From an uncultured Gemmatimonadota bacterium (GTDB lineage Bacteria > Gemmatimonadota > Gemmatimonadetes > Gemmatimonadales > GWC2-71-9), in the NCBI GenBank assembly GCA_946887295.1, contig CAMPKP010000022.1, forward strand, positions 1 through 31,140: a DNA stretch of 31,140 nt, given 5' to 3'. Positions 17,128 through 24,325 of this stretch are shown here, piece by piece. The notes below the pieces were generated by a model that searched no databases, was not told the DNA's origin, and was given only the letters and a program-made list of their open reading frames with translations. The position numbers were made by a program, and so were the translations under genes. How positions within the stretch are numbered: the stretch's first letter is position 1; each line of letters opens with the position of its first letter.

Positions 17128-17143
17128 CCCGGCCTCTCCCGGG
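17128..17143. terminator. Small hairpin between convergent genes
   Basis: CCCGG (17128-17132) and CCGGG (17139-17143) can pair around a six-base loop in the 23-base gap between two convergent stop codons. There is no T-run, so a terminator role is only suggested by position. Confidence 0.3.
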
Positions 17144-17145
17144 CG

Positions 17146-17883
17146 CTAGTCGCCCGCTCCGTCGAGGTCCCCGTCGTGGAAGGCCCGGAAGCTCTCGCGG
17201 ATCTGACGCTCGACCAGTGACTCGAACGGCTGCCCGTCGTTGGCCTCGGCGGGATTCACCAACCCCGTGCCGTCCTCGCTCGCGAACCACCCGCTAACAT
17301 CGACGCTGAGGGTGACTTGCAGCTCCCCCGCGACTGCGACCTCGACCGGCTCCGCGAGCACGACGTCCTCCACCTCGGTCAGATCGGACGCGAACGTGAA
17401 GGGAGCGCCGTTGTAGGTTCCCCGCACCTGTATGCTGATGTCCTCGAATTCCGGATGGTCGCCCACGAAGTCGGCATCCTCGTTGGCGTTGGTCGGGCGA
17501 TGGATCTGGAACGCGAGCCGGTCATAGGTTCCGATGGGAACCGCCGCGGAGAAGATCGCCTGGGCTCCTTCCCCCAGCGGGAGGTCGAACAGAACCGGGC
17601 CGAGGCGCAGCAGGGCGCATCGCGACTCTCCTTCGCTGTCATCGGGACACGATGCGGCCGGTGGGCCCTCCAGCCGCACCTTCCGAAGCACCAATGCAGC
17701 TTCGTTCACAACGATTTCGTCCTGTCCAAGGGTGACGACGAGCTCGCCGGTGCCAGTCGCCAGCGACGCGGGCCCCCGGGTGGACACCTGGAGACTGACC
17801 TGCCCCATATCCGAGTCGCTGCAGGCTCCGAGGGCCGACATCAGGCCGCCGAGCGCAAATACGGTCATCGCACGGGTGCGCAT
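17146..17883 (-). CDS. DUF4382-like lipoprotein
   Basis: The 245-residue product has a clear lipoprotein signal with LGAC (Cys21). The rest is beta-rich: GELVVTLGQDEIVVNEAALVLRKV-type strands early on, an acidic central part and a C-terminus with DLDGAGD. The layout resembles DUF4382 carbohydrate- or surface-associated domains, but I cannot confirm the family. The start ATG has GGAGAGG immediately upstream and TACAAT about 14 bases before it as a possible -10. It converges with the binding-protein gene across 23 bases. It is 140 bases from the end of kamA and reads the same way. Confidence 0.72.
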   Translation of the reverse strand: MRTRAMTVFALGGLMSALGACSDSDMGQVSLQVSTRGPASLATGTGELVVTLGQDEIVVNEAALVLRKVRLEGPPAASCPDDSEGESRCALLRLGPVLFDLPLGEGAQAIFSAAVPIGTYDRLAFQIHRPTNANEDADFVGDHPEFEDISIQVRGTYNGAPFTFASDLTEVEDVVLAEPVEVAVAGELQVTLSVDVSGWFASEDGTGLVNPAEANDGQPFESLVERQIRESFRAFHDGDLDGAGD

Positions 17884-17977
17884 TGCCTCTCCATTGTAGG
17901 TGCAGGGATCGATTCTGCGGCAACTTGGGTACCACCGGCGCAGAGCGGCTAACTGCTTTGCCAGGGCCCAAATGCAG

Positions 17978-18000
17978 CGGGGCCGCCAGTGGCGGCCCCG
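17978..18000 (-). terminator. Strong GC hairpin after kamA
   Basis: A perfect 10-bp stem, CGGGGCCGCC with GGCGGCCCCG around the loop AGT, lies 24 bases downstream of the kamA stop on the minus strand. No T-run follows (CTGCATTTGG), so it may be a weak or Rho-independent-like terminator or an mRNA 3' end stabiliser for the ligase-GNAT-kamA operon. Confidence 0.5.
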
Positions 18001-18023
18001 GCAGAAGGCACGACTAGCCGCGA

Positions 18024-19133
18024 TCAGGCACTCCTGCGCCTGGTGCGGACGGGTCGCTTGCGCGCTATGGAGAGCTCCTCCGTCGGCTGCCGGTAGACGT
18101 AGCGGTCTCCCCGGAAATTCCGCAGCACCACCTCCTCATCCGTCATGCTGACGACGTACTCCGGAAGGAGCGGGATCTTGCCGCCGCCGCCCGGCGCGTC
18201 GATGACGAAATGAGGGTTGGCGAGCCCGCTGGTCCAGCCGCGGAGCGCCTCCATGATCCGGATCCCGGTCTGTACCGTCGTCCGGAAGTGCTCGGCGCCC
18301 GCCACCTGGTCCGCCATGTAGATGTAGTAGGGCCGCACCCGCGCCATCAGCAGCCGCTGCATCAGCTCCTTCATCACCTCGGGGTCGTCGTTGACTCCCT
18401 TGAGCAGCACGGTCTGGCAGCCCAGCGGAATGCCGGCGTCGGCCAGCATGCCGAGAGCCTGGACCGCGGCGGGCGTGAGCTCGTCAGGGTGGTTGAAGTG
18501 GGTGTTGATGAAGAGCGGGTGGAACCGCTTGAGCGTGGCGCAGAGCTCCGGCGTGATCCGCTCCGGCAGATGGCAGGGGATCCGGCTGCCGATCCGGATG
18601 ATCTGGAGGTGGGGGATTGCCCGGAGCCGGGTGAGGATCGCCTCCAGCCGCCGGTCGTTCAGCAGCAGCGGGTCGCCGCCCGACATGATGACGTCGCGGA
18701 TCTCGGTGTGCTGCTCGAGGTACTGGAAGGCGCTCTCGAACTGCGACATCGGGATCTTCTCCGGGTCGCCGACCTTCCGTCGCCGGGTGCAGAACCGGCA
18801 GTACGTCGCGCAGACCGGGGAGACCAGGAAGAGCGCCCGGTCGGGATAGCGGTGAGTGATGTTCGGCACCGGCGAGTCGGCGTCCTCGTTGAGCGAGTCC
18901 ACCATGCCGTCCCGCACGTCGAGCTCCTCGACGCTCGGGACGTACTGCCGCCAGATCGGGTCATTGGGCGACTTGATCAGGGCGGCCATCGCCGGCGAGA
19001 TCCGGAACTCGAAGTTGTCCGCCGCGAGCCGCAGCCGGTCCAGCTCGGGGAAGTTCTCCGGGCCGAACCGCTCGGCCAGGGTCTCGAGCGAGGCGATCGA
19101 GTTCTTTCTGAGGACTTCCTGCCAGGTCTCCAT
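18024..19133 (-). CDS. kamA: Lysine 2,3-aminomutase-family radical SAM enzyme
   Basis: The 369-residue protein has the radical SAM motif C108-x3-C112-x2-C115 (CATYCRFC), then SGGDPLLL (151-158). The PLP-binding lysine is K319 in DAPGGGGK. The two acidic residues that hold the lysine side-chain amine in lysine 2,3-aminomutase have counterparts: D275 in YIYMAD and D312 in DAPGGGG. This supports conversion of L-lysine to L-beta-lysine. The PLP-lysine context differs from EpmB, the EF-P modifying relative. The C-terminus is a basic tail (RKRPVRTRRRSA). The ATG lies six bases after the GNAT stop. It is the last gene of the two-ligase operon. Methanogens pair such a mutase with an acetyltransferase to make N6-acetyl-beta-lysine, a precedent for the neighbour. 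Confidence 0.93.
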   Translation of the reverse strand: METWQEVLRKNSIASLETLAERFGPENFPELDRLRLAADNFEFRISPAMAALIKSPNDPIWRQYVPSVEELDVRDGMVDSLNEDADSPVPNITHRYPDRALFLVSPVCATYCRFCTRRRKVGDPEKIPMSQFESAFQYLEQHTEIRDVIMSGGDPLLLNDRRLEAILTRLRAIPHLQIIRIGSRIPCHLPERITPELCATLKRFHPLFINTHFNHPDELTPAAVQALGMLADAGIPLGCQTVLLKGVNDDPEVMKELMQRLLMARVRPYYIYMADQVAGAEHFRTTVQTGIRIMEALRGWTSGLANPHFVIDAPGGGGKIPLLPEYVVSMTDEEVVLRNFRGDRYVYRQPTEELSIARKRPVRTRRRSA

Positions 19134-19139
19134 GACGTG

Positions 19140-19631
19140 CTAGCCTGTCGTAAGAGTCTTCACGTACACGACCTGATCGTCGCCGGGGGCGTAGAAATCG
19201 GGGATCACGGCCGCGCGGCGGTAGCCGCGGGCCTCGTAGAAGGCGCAGGTTGGCCGGTAGTCGGGTCGCCCGGCCGTCTCCACGACGATGAGCCGTGCAT
19301 ACCCGGCCAGCCGGCCTTCCATTTCCCGCACCAGGACGGTGCCGATGCCGGCGGACTGCATCGCCGGGTCCACCGCCATCCAGTAAAGATCGAAAGTACC
19401 ACGGGTACAGGGGGTGGGGCCCCAACAGATCCAGCCGGCGAGGCGTCCTTCGAGCACCGCTCCCAGCGCGGTGTAGTCGGGGGAGCCGGCGACGGCGGCG
19501 TCGAAGACTTCGAGGGCGACCGGAACCTCGTCGTCGCGGAAGACGCCGACCGCACGAGTGATTGCCTCGATGCGGTCCCGATCGGCCGTGGTGAGGTGTC
19601 GGAGAGCGGGCGCCGTGAGGGTGCCGCTCAA
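19140..19631 (-). CDS. GNAT-family N-acetyltransferase
   Basis: The 163-residue protein is a GNAT domain: a strand FDLYWMAVDP, the acetyl-CoA pyrophosphate loop Q92-SAGIG (92-97), and a C-terminal motif with CAFYEARGY (129-137) then YAPGDDQVVYVK. It would acetylate an amine; which one is unknown. The frame is open far upstream inside the ligase gene, but the first residues with family character follow a TTG at 19631 that overlaps the ligase stop as TTGA, with GGGGTG a few bases before. No other ATG, GTG or TTG suits. Its place before kamA suggests the substrate may be beta-lysine or a ligase product. It is much shorter than methanogen AblB, as far as I recall. Confidence 0.87.
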   Translation of the reverse strand: MSGTLTAPALRHLTTADRDRIEAITRAVGVFRDDEVPVALEVFDAAVAGSPDYTALGAVLEGRLAGWICWGPTPCTRGTFDLYWMAVDPAMQSAGIGTVLVREMEGRLAGYARLIVVETAGRPDYRPTCAFYEARGYRRAAVIPDFYAPGDDQVVYVKTLTTG

Positions 19632-20638
19632 GCGGCGGACACCCCGCTGACGAGGGCGGCGGCGGCGCTGTGGCGCTGCGAGCGCGTCAGCGCCTCGTCC
19701 ACGACGTGCATGACCAGGTCGTCGTAGCTCCAGCCGAAGGCTCGGCCCATCCGCGCGAGGCCGGCGTTGCTCGAGAGGTCGGGGCAGGGATTGACCTCGA
19801 GCACGTAGGGGCGGCCCTCCTCGTTGACCCGGAGATCCACCCGGCCGTACCCTTCGCCCCCGGACACGTACTCCCAGGCGTCGCGGGCCACCTTGGCGAT
19901 GCCGGCACCCAGCTCGGCGGGCACTTCCGCCGGGCAGACCGGCAAGGTGCCCTCGTCCTCGGGGCTTCCGGGAATCCACTTGGCCGCGTAGCTCACGATC
20001 GGCCAGGTGCCGTCGGGCATCCCGTCGAACCGGATCTCGGCGATCGGCAGCATCCGCTTGCCGACGAACCCCACGTTGAACTCCCGGCCGGCGACGTACT
20101 CCTGAACCAGGACCTCGTCGAACTGCTCCAGCATCTGGGCGACGCGCTTCTTGAGCGCCCGCTTGGAAGTGCAGACCGCGCCGTTGTCGATGCCGACGCT
20201 GGCGTCCTCGGCCGACGGCTTGACGATGGCCGGGAGCGGAAAGTCAGCCGGGGCCTTGTTGCCCTGGGCCAGGGCGAAGGCGGGCACGGGAAGTCCGGCC
20301 GCCGAGAGGAGCGTGTTGGCGACGTGCTTCCGGTGGGCGACGGTCGTGGCCCAGTGCCGGCAGCCGGTGAAGGGCACCCCGGTGAGCTCGAGCGTCCCTA
20401 CGACGTAGTCCTCGAACCGGGCGTGGCCGTTGACCCCTTCGCAGAGGTTGAAGACCAGGTCGGCGCGCCGGGCGCGGGTGAGCCAGCGGAAGTCGCCGAA
20501 CCGGACCGGCAGGAGCTCGACCTCGTGGCCCCGCCGGCGCAGCACGTCCCGCACCTCGTGAACGTTCCCCACCACCGCCGCGACGTCCTGCGGGCTCCAC
20601 TCGTCGCTGCCGGCATCGTAGAGAATCGCAACTCGCAT
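19628..20638 (-). CDS. ATP-grasp ligase, D-Ala-D-Ala ligase superfamily (ligase B)
   Basis: The 336-residue protein has the ATP-grasp fold of the Ddl superfamily: an N-terminal Rossmann-like part with VFNLCEGVNG (62-71), the ATP lysine in AIVK (137-140), the loop SAEDASVGI, SYAAKW (216-221), and the metal/phosphate residues R266, D268, E281 and N283 (RVDLR, EVNPCPDL). Where D-Ala-D-Ala ligases have S-x-D-K, it has A101-H-R103-K104, so the catalytic Ser and the Asp are gone. The C-terminal loop also differs (NPCPDLSSN). It probably forms an amide bond with other substrates. The ATG at 20638 overlaps the stop of ligase A as TGATG and has GGAGGTGG upstream; the 15-codon upstream extension is rejected. 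Confidence 0.88.
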   Translation of the reverse strand: MRVAILYDAGSDEWSPQDVAAVVGNVHEVRDVLRRRGHEVELLPVRFGDFRWLTRARRADLVFNLCEGVNGHARFEDYVVGTLELTGVPFTGCRHWATTVAHRKHVANTLLSAAGLPVPAFALAQGNKAPADFPLPAIVKPSAEDASVGIDNGAVCTSKRALKKRVAQMLEQFDEVLVQEYVAGREFNVGFVGKRMLPIAEIRFDGMPDGTWPIVSYAAKWIPGSPEDEGTLPVCPAEVPAELGAGIAKVARDAWEYVSGGEGYGRVDLRVNEEGRPYVLEVNPCPDLSSNAGLARMGRAFGWSYDDLVMHVVDEALTRSQRHSAAAALVSGVSAA

Positions 20639-21744
20639 CAAGCCACCTCCGCCAGGAGAGAACGGCCGCTGATCCGGCGCCACGCGATGTCGGCGACGGT
20701 GCGGATGAGATCGTCGTAGCTGATCCCGGCGGCCCTCGCGGCCTTGGGGAAGCAGGAGTTGTCTCTCGGGTCAGGCAAAATGCCCGGGAGAGGATTCAAC
20801 TCGACGACCATCGGACGATTGGCGGCGTCACATCGGATGTCGACGCGGCACCAGTCGCGGCATTCCAGGGCGTGGTAGGCCGCCAGCGCGACGGACCTCA
20901 CCTGCCCGGCCAGCGCTTCGGGGATGTGAGCCGGGCAGTCGAAAATCTCCAGCGGATGGCTCGGCGAATCCCACAGCCACTTGGCCTCATAGCCATAGAT
21001 CGGCGGTGCACCTTGTGGCAGTGTATCAAATCGCATGCCGACAATCGGCAGACAGCGCGCCTCGGCGCCATTGCCGAGCACCGCGACCGTGAACTCGAGG
21101 CCGGGCAGGTAGGTCTCGATGAGCACCGGCTCCGCGTACGTGGCGAGGAGCCTGGAGACCTGGCGCACCAGCTGCGAGCGATTCCGGCAGACGCTCTTCA
21201 CGCTCACGCCCTTCCCCGAGCCTTCGAAGCAGGGCTTCACGAAGAGCGGAAACGGGAGGTCGGCCTTCCGCGCGTCGCCCGGGCTCCGGGCCAGGACGAA
21301 CGGCGCGGTCGGGACGCCGCGATAGGCGAGGACCTCCTTGGCCCGCCGCTTGTCGAGCGAGAGGCCGAGGGTCAGCGGATCGGACGCATGGTAGGGGATG
21401 CCGAGGAACTCGCAGATGGCGGGGACGTGGCCCTCGCGGTTCGGACCGTAGAGCCCCTCGGCGATGTTGAAGACGAAGTCCGGCCGGATCAGCGCGAGGC
21501 GCGCGGGGAAGCTCTCGTCGGCCTCGAGCCGGAAGACCTGGCCCACGGTGCCGAGGGCGCGCTCCACGGCATCGATGGTGGCGGGCTCGTCCCACTCGGC
21601 GTAGAGATCGGGCTGAAGGAGATCGTCGCGCAGTGATCGCGCGGGGGATTGGTCTGGAAACGAGGGGGAGGAGGGGTCCGCCCCGGCTGGGTTAGCCGGC
21701 GCCTCGGGTTTGAGATTGAAGGCTAGTCCGATCCGAACTGCCAA
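20638..21744 (-). CDS. ATP-grasp ligase, D-Ala-D-Ala ligase superfamily (ligase A)
   Basis: The 368-residue protein keeps more of the D-Ala-D-Ala ligase signature than its neighbour: VFNIAEGLYG (91-100), S129-L-D131-K132, the lid loop EGSGKGVS (174-181), YEAKWL (252-257), R300 and D302, and E315/N317 in VELNPLPG. The C-terminal active-site loop (GILPDPRDNSCFP) is unlike the family's usual MT-x2-S-L-x-P. Residues 11-45 form a Pro/Ser-rich insertion. It should activate a carboxylate as acyl phosphate and join it to an amine; the substrates are unknown. It is the first gene of the four-gene run. The start is TTG at 21744 with AGAGGG about nine bases upstream. Confidence 0.88.
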   Translation of the reverse strand: MAVRIGLAFNLKPEAPANPAGADPSSPSFPDQSPARSLRDDLLQPDLYAEWDEPATIDAVERALGTVGQVFRLEADESFPARLALIRPDFVFNIAEGLYGPNREGHVPAICEFLGIPYHASDPLTLGLSLDKRRAKEVLAYRGVPTAPFVLARSPGDARKADLPFPLFVKPCFEGSGKGVSVKSVCRNRSQLVRQVSRLLATYAEPVLIETYLPGLEFTVAVLGNGAEARCLPIVGMRFDTLPQGAPPIYGYEAKWLWDSPSHPLEIFDCPAHIPEALAGQVRSVALAAYHALECRDWCRVDIRCDAANRPMVVELNPLPGILPDPRDNSCFPKAARAAGISYDDLIRTVADIAWRRISGRSLLAEVA

Positions 21745-21814
21745 AGGCGCCCTCTACAAAAAAGGCCGTCCCTGAGAGACGAGCCGAGACGAGTTGGGTG
21801 CTTCGAACGAAACT

Positions 21815-21843
21815 AAAGTAAGAAAAAGTGGACAGCCGCACAA
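21815..21843 (-). promoter_or_regulatory. Candidate promoter of the ligase-GNAT-kamA operon
   Basis: On the minus strand TTGTGC (21843-21838), a 17-base spacer and TACTTT (21820-21815) lie in the most AT-rich stretch near here (about 21800-21868). The leader to the TTG start would be about 65 bases. An inverted repeat TTTCCG / CGGAAA (21849-21854 with 21861-21866) sits just upstream of the -35 and might be an operator or the thyX terminator. Confidence 0.45.
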
Positions 21844-21910
21844 TAGTTTTTCCGGATTTTCGGAAACTCGATGTGGCGTGATCGAGGTGAAGGGACTCGC
21901 GACCGCGGCC

Positions 21911-22687
21911 TCAGACCTTGTGGAAGCCCGCGCGTCCCGCCTCTGCGCCATCCTCGGCGCGGTAGATCTCGAAGTCCGCGAAGAGGGATGGCGCCTCCTG
22001 CCGGAGCAGACGAAGGCAGGCCACCGCCATGCGGCGGATCTCCAGCTCGGCGCCCTCGCCCAGGCGCAGCTCGAGCATGGTGCGCCATGCGCGCACGTTG
22101 GCGCTCGCGACGATCTTCACCTCGGTGGCGTTGGGCAACACGCTCCGCGCGGCCTCGCGAGCCATCTTCCGGCGGTGGACCTTGCTCTCGACCCACTCGT
22201 ACTTCACCATGAGGTGCTCGACCGCGGCGACGTACGCCGCCTGGGCCGCTGCCACCTGACGGGTCCACTCCGACTCCAGCTCCGCGTCCCCCAGGATCGC
22301 GGGCGGCATGACGAAGGCCGCATGGGACTCGTCCACGTACCGCTGGGAGAGCTGGGAGTAGCCCCAGCCGGCGCGGTGGCGAACCAGCTCGTGGCTGCAG
22401 GAGCGGGAGATCCCCTCGATCAGCACGACGTAGGTGCTGTGCTCGAAGACCGACCCATGCCCCTGCTTGAGGATGTTCTGGAGATACTCGGCCGTGGTGC
22501 GCTCGGCGGGGTTGTGCTGGCTCATGTAGCAGAGCCGGCCGGCGAACTCCGCGAGGCGCTCACCGTCGCTCGACTCCCCCTGCCACCGCACCGGCAGATG
22601 GGCGGGCTCCAGGAACTGGGGCCGGGCGAGGAGCGTGACGCGGGGGGCTCGGAGTATTTCCATGGGCTCGGTTCTCGGCTCGGTCAC
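21911..22687 (-). CDS. thyX: Flavin-dependent thymidylate synthase ThyX
   Basis: The 258-residue enzyme makes dTMP from dUMP with methylene-tetrahydrofolate and NADPH through FAD. It has GHGSVFEH (76-83), and the ThyX signature as RHRAGWGYSQLSQRY (103-117). The usual spacing is RHR-x7-S; here the Ser aligned by LSQRY is one residue further, RHR-x8-S, apparently a one-residue insertion. The start is GTG at 22687, which overlaps the preceding stop as GTGA and has GGAG five bases upstream. A GTG at 22705 and an ATG at 22663 are alternatives. The C-terminus (FHKV) lies 45 bases from a small hairpin. Co-translation with an FAD-linked oxidase is seen, but no shared pathway is known to me. Confidence 0.94.
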   Translation of the reverse strand: MTEPRTEPMEILRAPRVTLLARPQFLEPAHLPVRWQGESSDGERLAEFAGRLCYMSQHNPAERTTAEYLQNILKQGHGSVFEHSTYVVLIEGISRSCSHELVRHRAGWGYSQLSQRYVDESHAAFVMPPAILGDAELESEWTRQVAAAQAAYVAAVEHLMVKYEWVESKVHRRKMAREAARSVLPNATEVKIVASANVRAWRTMLELRLGEGAELEIRRMAVACLRLLRQEAPSLFADFEIYRAEDGAEAGRAGFHKV

Positions 22688-24297
22688 GTCAGCTCCAGCC
22701 TGCACTGTCCGTATCCGCCTTTCCGCTCGATCTCGCGGAGCGCGCGAGCGATGTCGTCGGGGATCGGGATGGCCTGGCGGCCGACCTTGAGGCGGCTGAT
22801 GGCCGGCTCGCCGGACGGAAGGATAATGTCTGGGGCGAGAATTCCGAGTGGGTCGAAGGCCTGCTTGACCCGGCGGAAGAGGCCGACGATCTCGTCGCCG
22901 TAGGTCCGCTTGAGAAGACCGGCCCGCAGCCGTCCGTCGCCGTGCTCGCCCGAAGGCGTGCCGCCGAGCCGGATCACGGCGTCGGAGACCTCCTCGAGCA
23001 CGCCGGCCACGCTCTGCTCCCAGCCGGCCCGTCCTACCTTCGGAAGCAGGTTCACGTGGACGTGGCCGTCACCGGCGTGTCCGAAGATCACTGCCGCGAT
23101 GTCGCGCGCGGAGGTCACCCGCCGGACGATGCGGATGTAGTCGCCCATCCGTTCGATCGGCAGGCAGGCGTCCTCGATCACCTGCAGCGAGCGGCGATCC
23201 TCGGGCAGCCCGGCCAGGATAGGGCTCGCCGCGTGCCGCAGCTCCCAGAGCCGTGCGGCGCTCGCGGGGGTGAGCGCCGTGTCCACCGCCGCGGCCCAGG
23301 GGCGCACGGCGTCCGCGGCCTGGGCAACGGCCCGCTGCAGGGCCCGGGGGTCGTCCCGCTCGAGCTCCACCAGCAGGATCGTCTCGATCCGGGCCATCCC
23401 CTGGCCGATCTCGGTGTGGCTCACCAGCTCGAGGAAGGTCCGGTCGAGCAACTCGACGGCGGACGGCTCGCACGCGAGCAGCGCGGCCACCACCTTGACC
23501 AGGTCGTCCAGCGAGCGCAGCTCGACGCGGAGCCCGGCCCGGTGCGCCGGCTGGGAGTCGAGCCGCCATTCGATCCGGGTGACGAACCCCAGCGTGCCTT
23601 CGGCACCGACGACGAGGTCGAGCAGGTCGCCCGACGCCATCCATTCGTCGAGGGCGTAGCCCGAGGAGTTCTTGCGCGTCCTGGGAAACCGCGCCGCGAT
23701 CAGCCCGCGCCCCGCGGAGACCGCGGGCACCACATCAGCCTCGATCCGGCGGATGGTTTCCGAGGAGCGGTCGCCGAGTCCGCCGCCCCGCCTCAGCTCG
23801 AGCACTTCGCCCGTCGCGGTCAGCAGCTCGATCGCCTGCACCCAGCGGCGCACGCTCCCGTAGCGGACGGTGCGCGCGCCCGAGGCGTTGGTGGAGACCA
23901 TCCCGCCCAGGGTCGCGAAGCGGCCGCTCGACGGATCGGGCGGAAGGCGAAGCCCGTGGGCGTCGGCCGCGGTGTTGAGCTCGGCGAGGGTGACGTTGGC
24001 GCTGGTGACGGCCAGGCGCTCCGACGGGCGAATCTCCAGCAGGCGGGGAAGGCCGGTGAGGTCTACGACCACACCCTCGCCGACGTTCCCGCCACCCATG
24101 CCGCTGCCCGCACCGCGCGGCACCAGGGGGACACGCCGTTCGGCCGCCCAACTCACGAGTGAGGCGAGATCGTGGCGATCGGCGGGAACGCAGACGGCGG
24201 CGGGAAGGATCCGGTAGATGCCGGCTCCCTCGGCGTAGGCGGCGCGGGCGCGCTCGTCGGCGCGGAAGACGCCCCGAATGGCTGGGGGAGGCAGCAT
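22684..24297 (-). CDS. FAD-linked oxidase, GlcD/D-lactate dehydrogenase type
   Basis: The 537-residue flavoprotein has an N-terminal PCMH-type FAD domain with PRGAGSGMGGGN (60-71), GGMVSTNASGARTVRYG (131-147), KNSSGY (209-214) and GAEGTLGF (231-238), and a C-terminal FAD-oxidase domain with HAGDGHVHVN (407-416) and GEHGDG (450-455). These are the marks of enzymes that oxidise D-2-hydroxy acids such as D-lactate or glycolate. There is no C-terminal iron-sulfur (GlpC-like) domain, so electrons must pass to a separate partner. The substrate cannot be read from the sequence. The ATG at 24297 has a TAGCTTTG box four bases before it and no Shine-Dalgarno. The stop overlaps thyX. Confidence 0.92.
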   Translation of the reverse strand: MLPPPAIRGVFRADERARAAYAEGAGIYRILPAAVCVPADRHDLASLVSWAAERRVPLVPRGAGSGMGGGNVGEGVVVDLTGLPRLLEIRPSERLAVTSANVTLAELNTAADAHGLRLPPDPSSGRFATLGGMVSTNASGARTVRYGSVRRWVQAIELLTATGEVLELRRGGGLGDRSSETIRRIEADVVPAVSAGRGLIAARFPRTRKNSSGYALDEWMASGDLLDLVVGAEGTLGFVTRIEWRLDSQPAHRAGLRVELRSLDDLVKVVAALLACEPSAVELLDRTFLELVSHTEIGQGMARIETILLVELERDDPRALQRAVAQAADAVRPWAAAVDTALTPASAARLWELRHAASPILAGLPEDRRSLQVIEDACLPIERMGDYIRIVRRVTSARDIAAVIFGHAGDGHVHVNLLPKVGRAGWEQSVAGVLEEVSDAVIRLGGTPSGEHGDGRLRAGLLKRTYGDEIVGLFRRVKQAFDPLGILAPDIILPSGEPAISRLKVGRQAIPIPDDIARALREIERKGGYGQCRLELT

Positions 24298-24301
24298 CGC
24301 C

Positions 24302-24309
24302 CAAAGCTA
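24302..24309 (-). promoter_or_regulatory. Start-proximal TAnnTTTG box for the FAD oxidase gene
   Basis: TAGCTTTG on the minus strand, a perfect match to TAnnTTTG, lies four bases before the ATG at 24297. The motif and the spacing equal those at 14932-14939. Confidence 0.55.
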
Positions 24310-24311
24310 AC

Positions 24312-24319
24312 TATCTTCA
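24312..24319 (+). promoter_or_regulatory. Start-proximal TAnnTT box for the DUF116 gene
   Basis: TATCTTCA lies six bases before the ATG at 24326, inside a 28-base divergent gap. It matches the TAnnTT core but not the final TG. The two promoters of this gap would be separated by two bases. Confidence 0.35.
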
Positions 24320-24325
24320 CTCCCT

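Noticed and set aside
18024..19133. KamA as EpmB, the EF-P lysine-modifying enzyme
   Set aside because: The protein has the DAPGGGGK motif and both Asp residues of free-lysine mutases, and no EF-P or EpmA-like gene is present.
19632..19979. Long N-terminal extension of the GNAT gene
   Set aside because: It lies within the ligase B gene in another frame and translates to Arg/Gly/Pro-rich noise; GNAT character begins just after 19631.
19628..21744. The two ligases as a cell-wall D-alanine-D-alanine ligase pair
   Set aside because: Ligase B lacks the S-x-D-K residues, both C-terminal loops are atypical, and the neighbours are an acetyltransferase and an aminomutase and not cell-wall genes.
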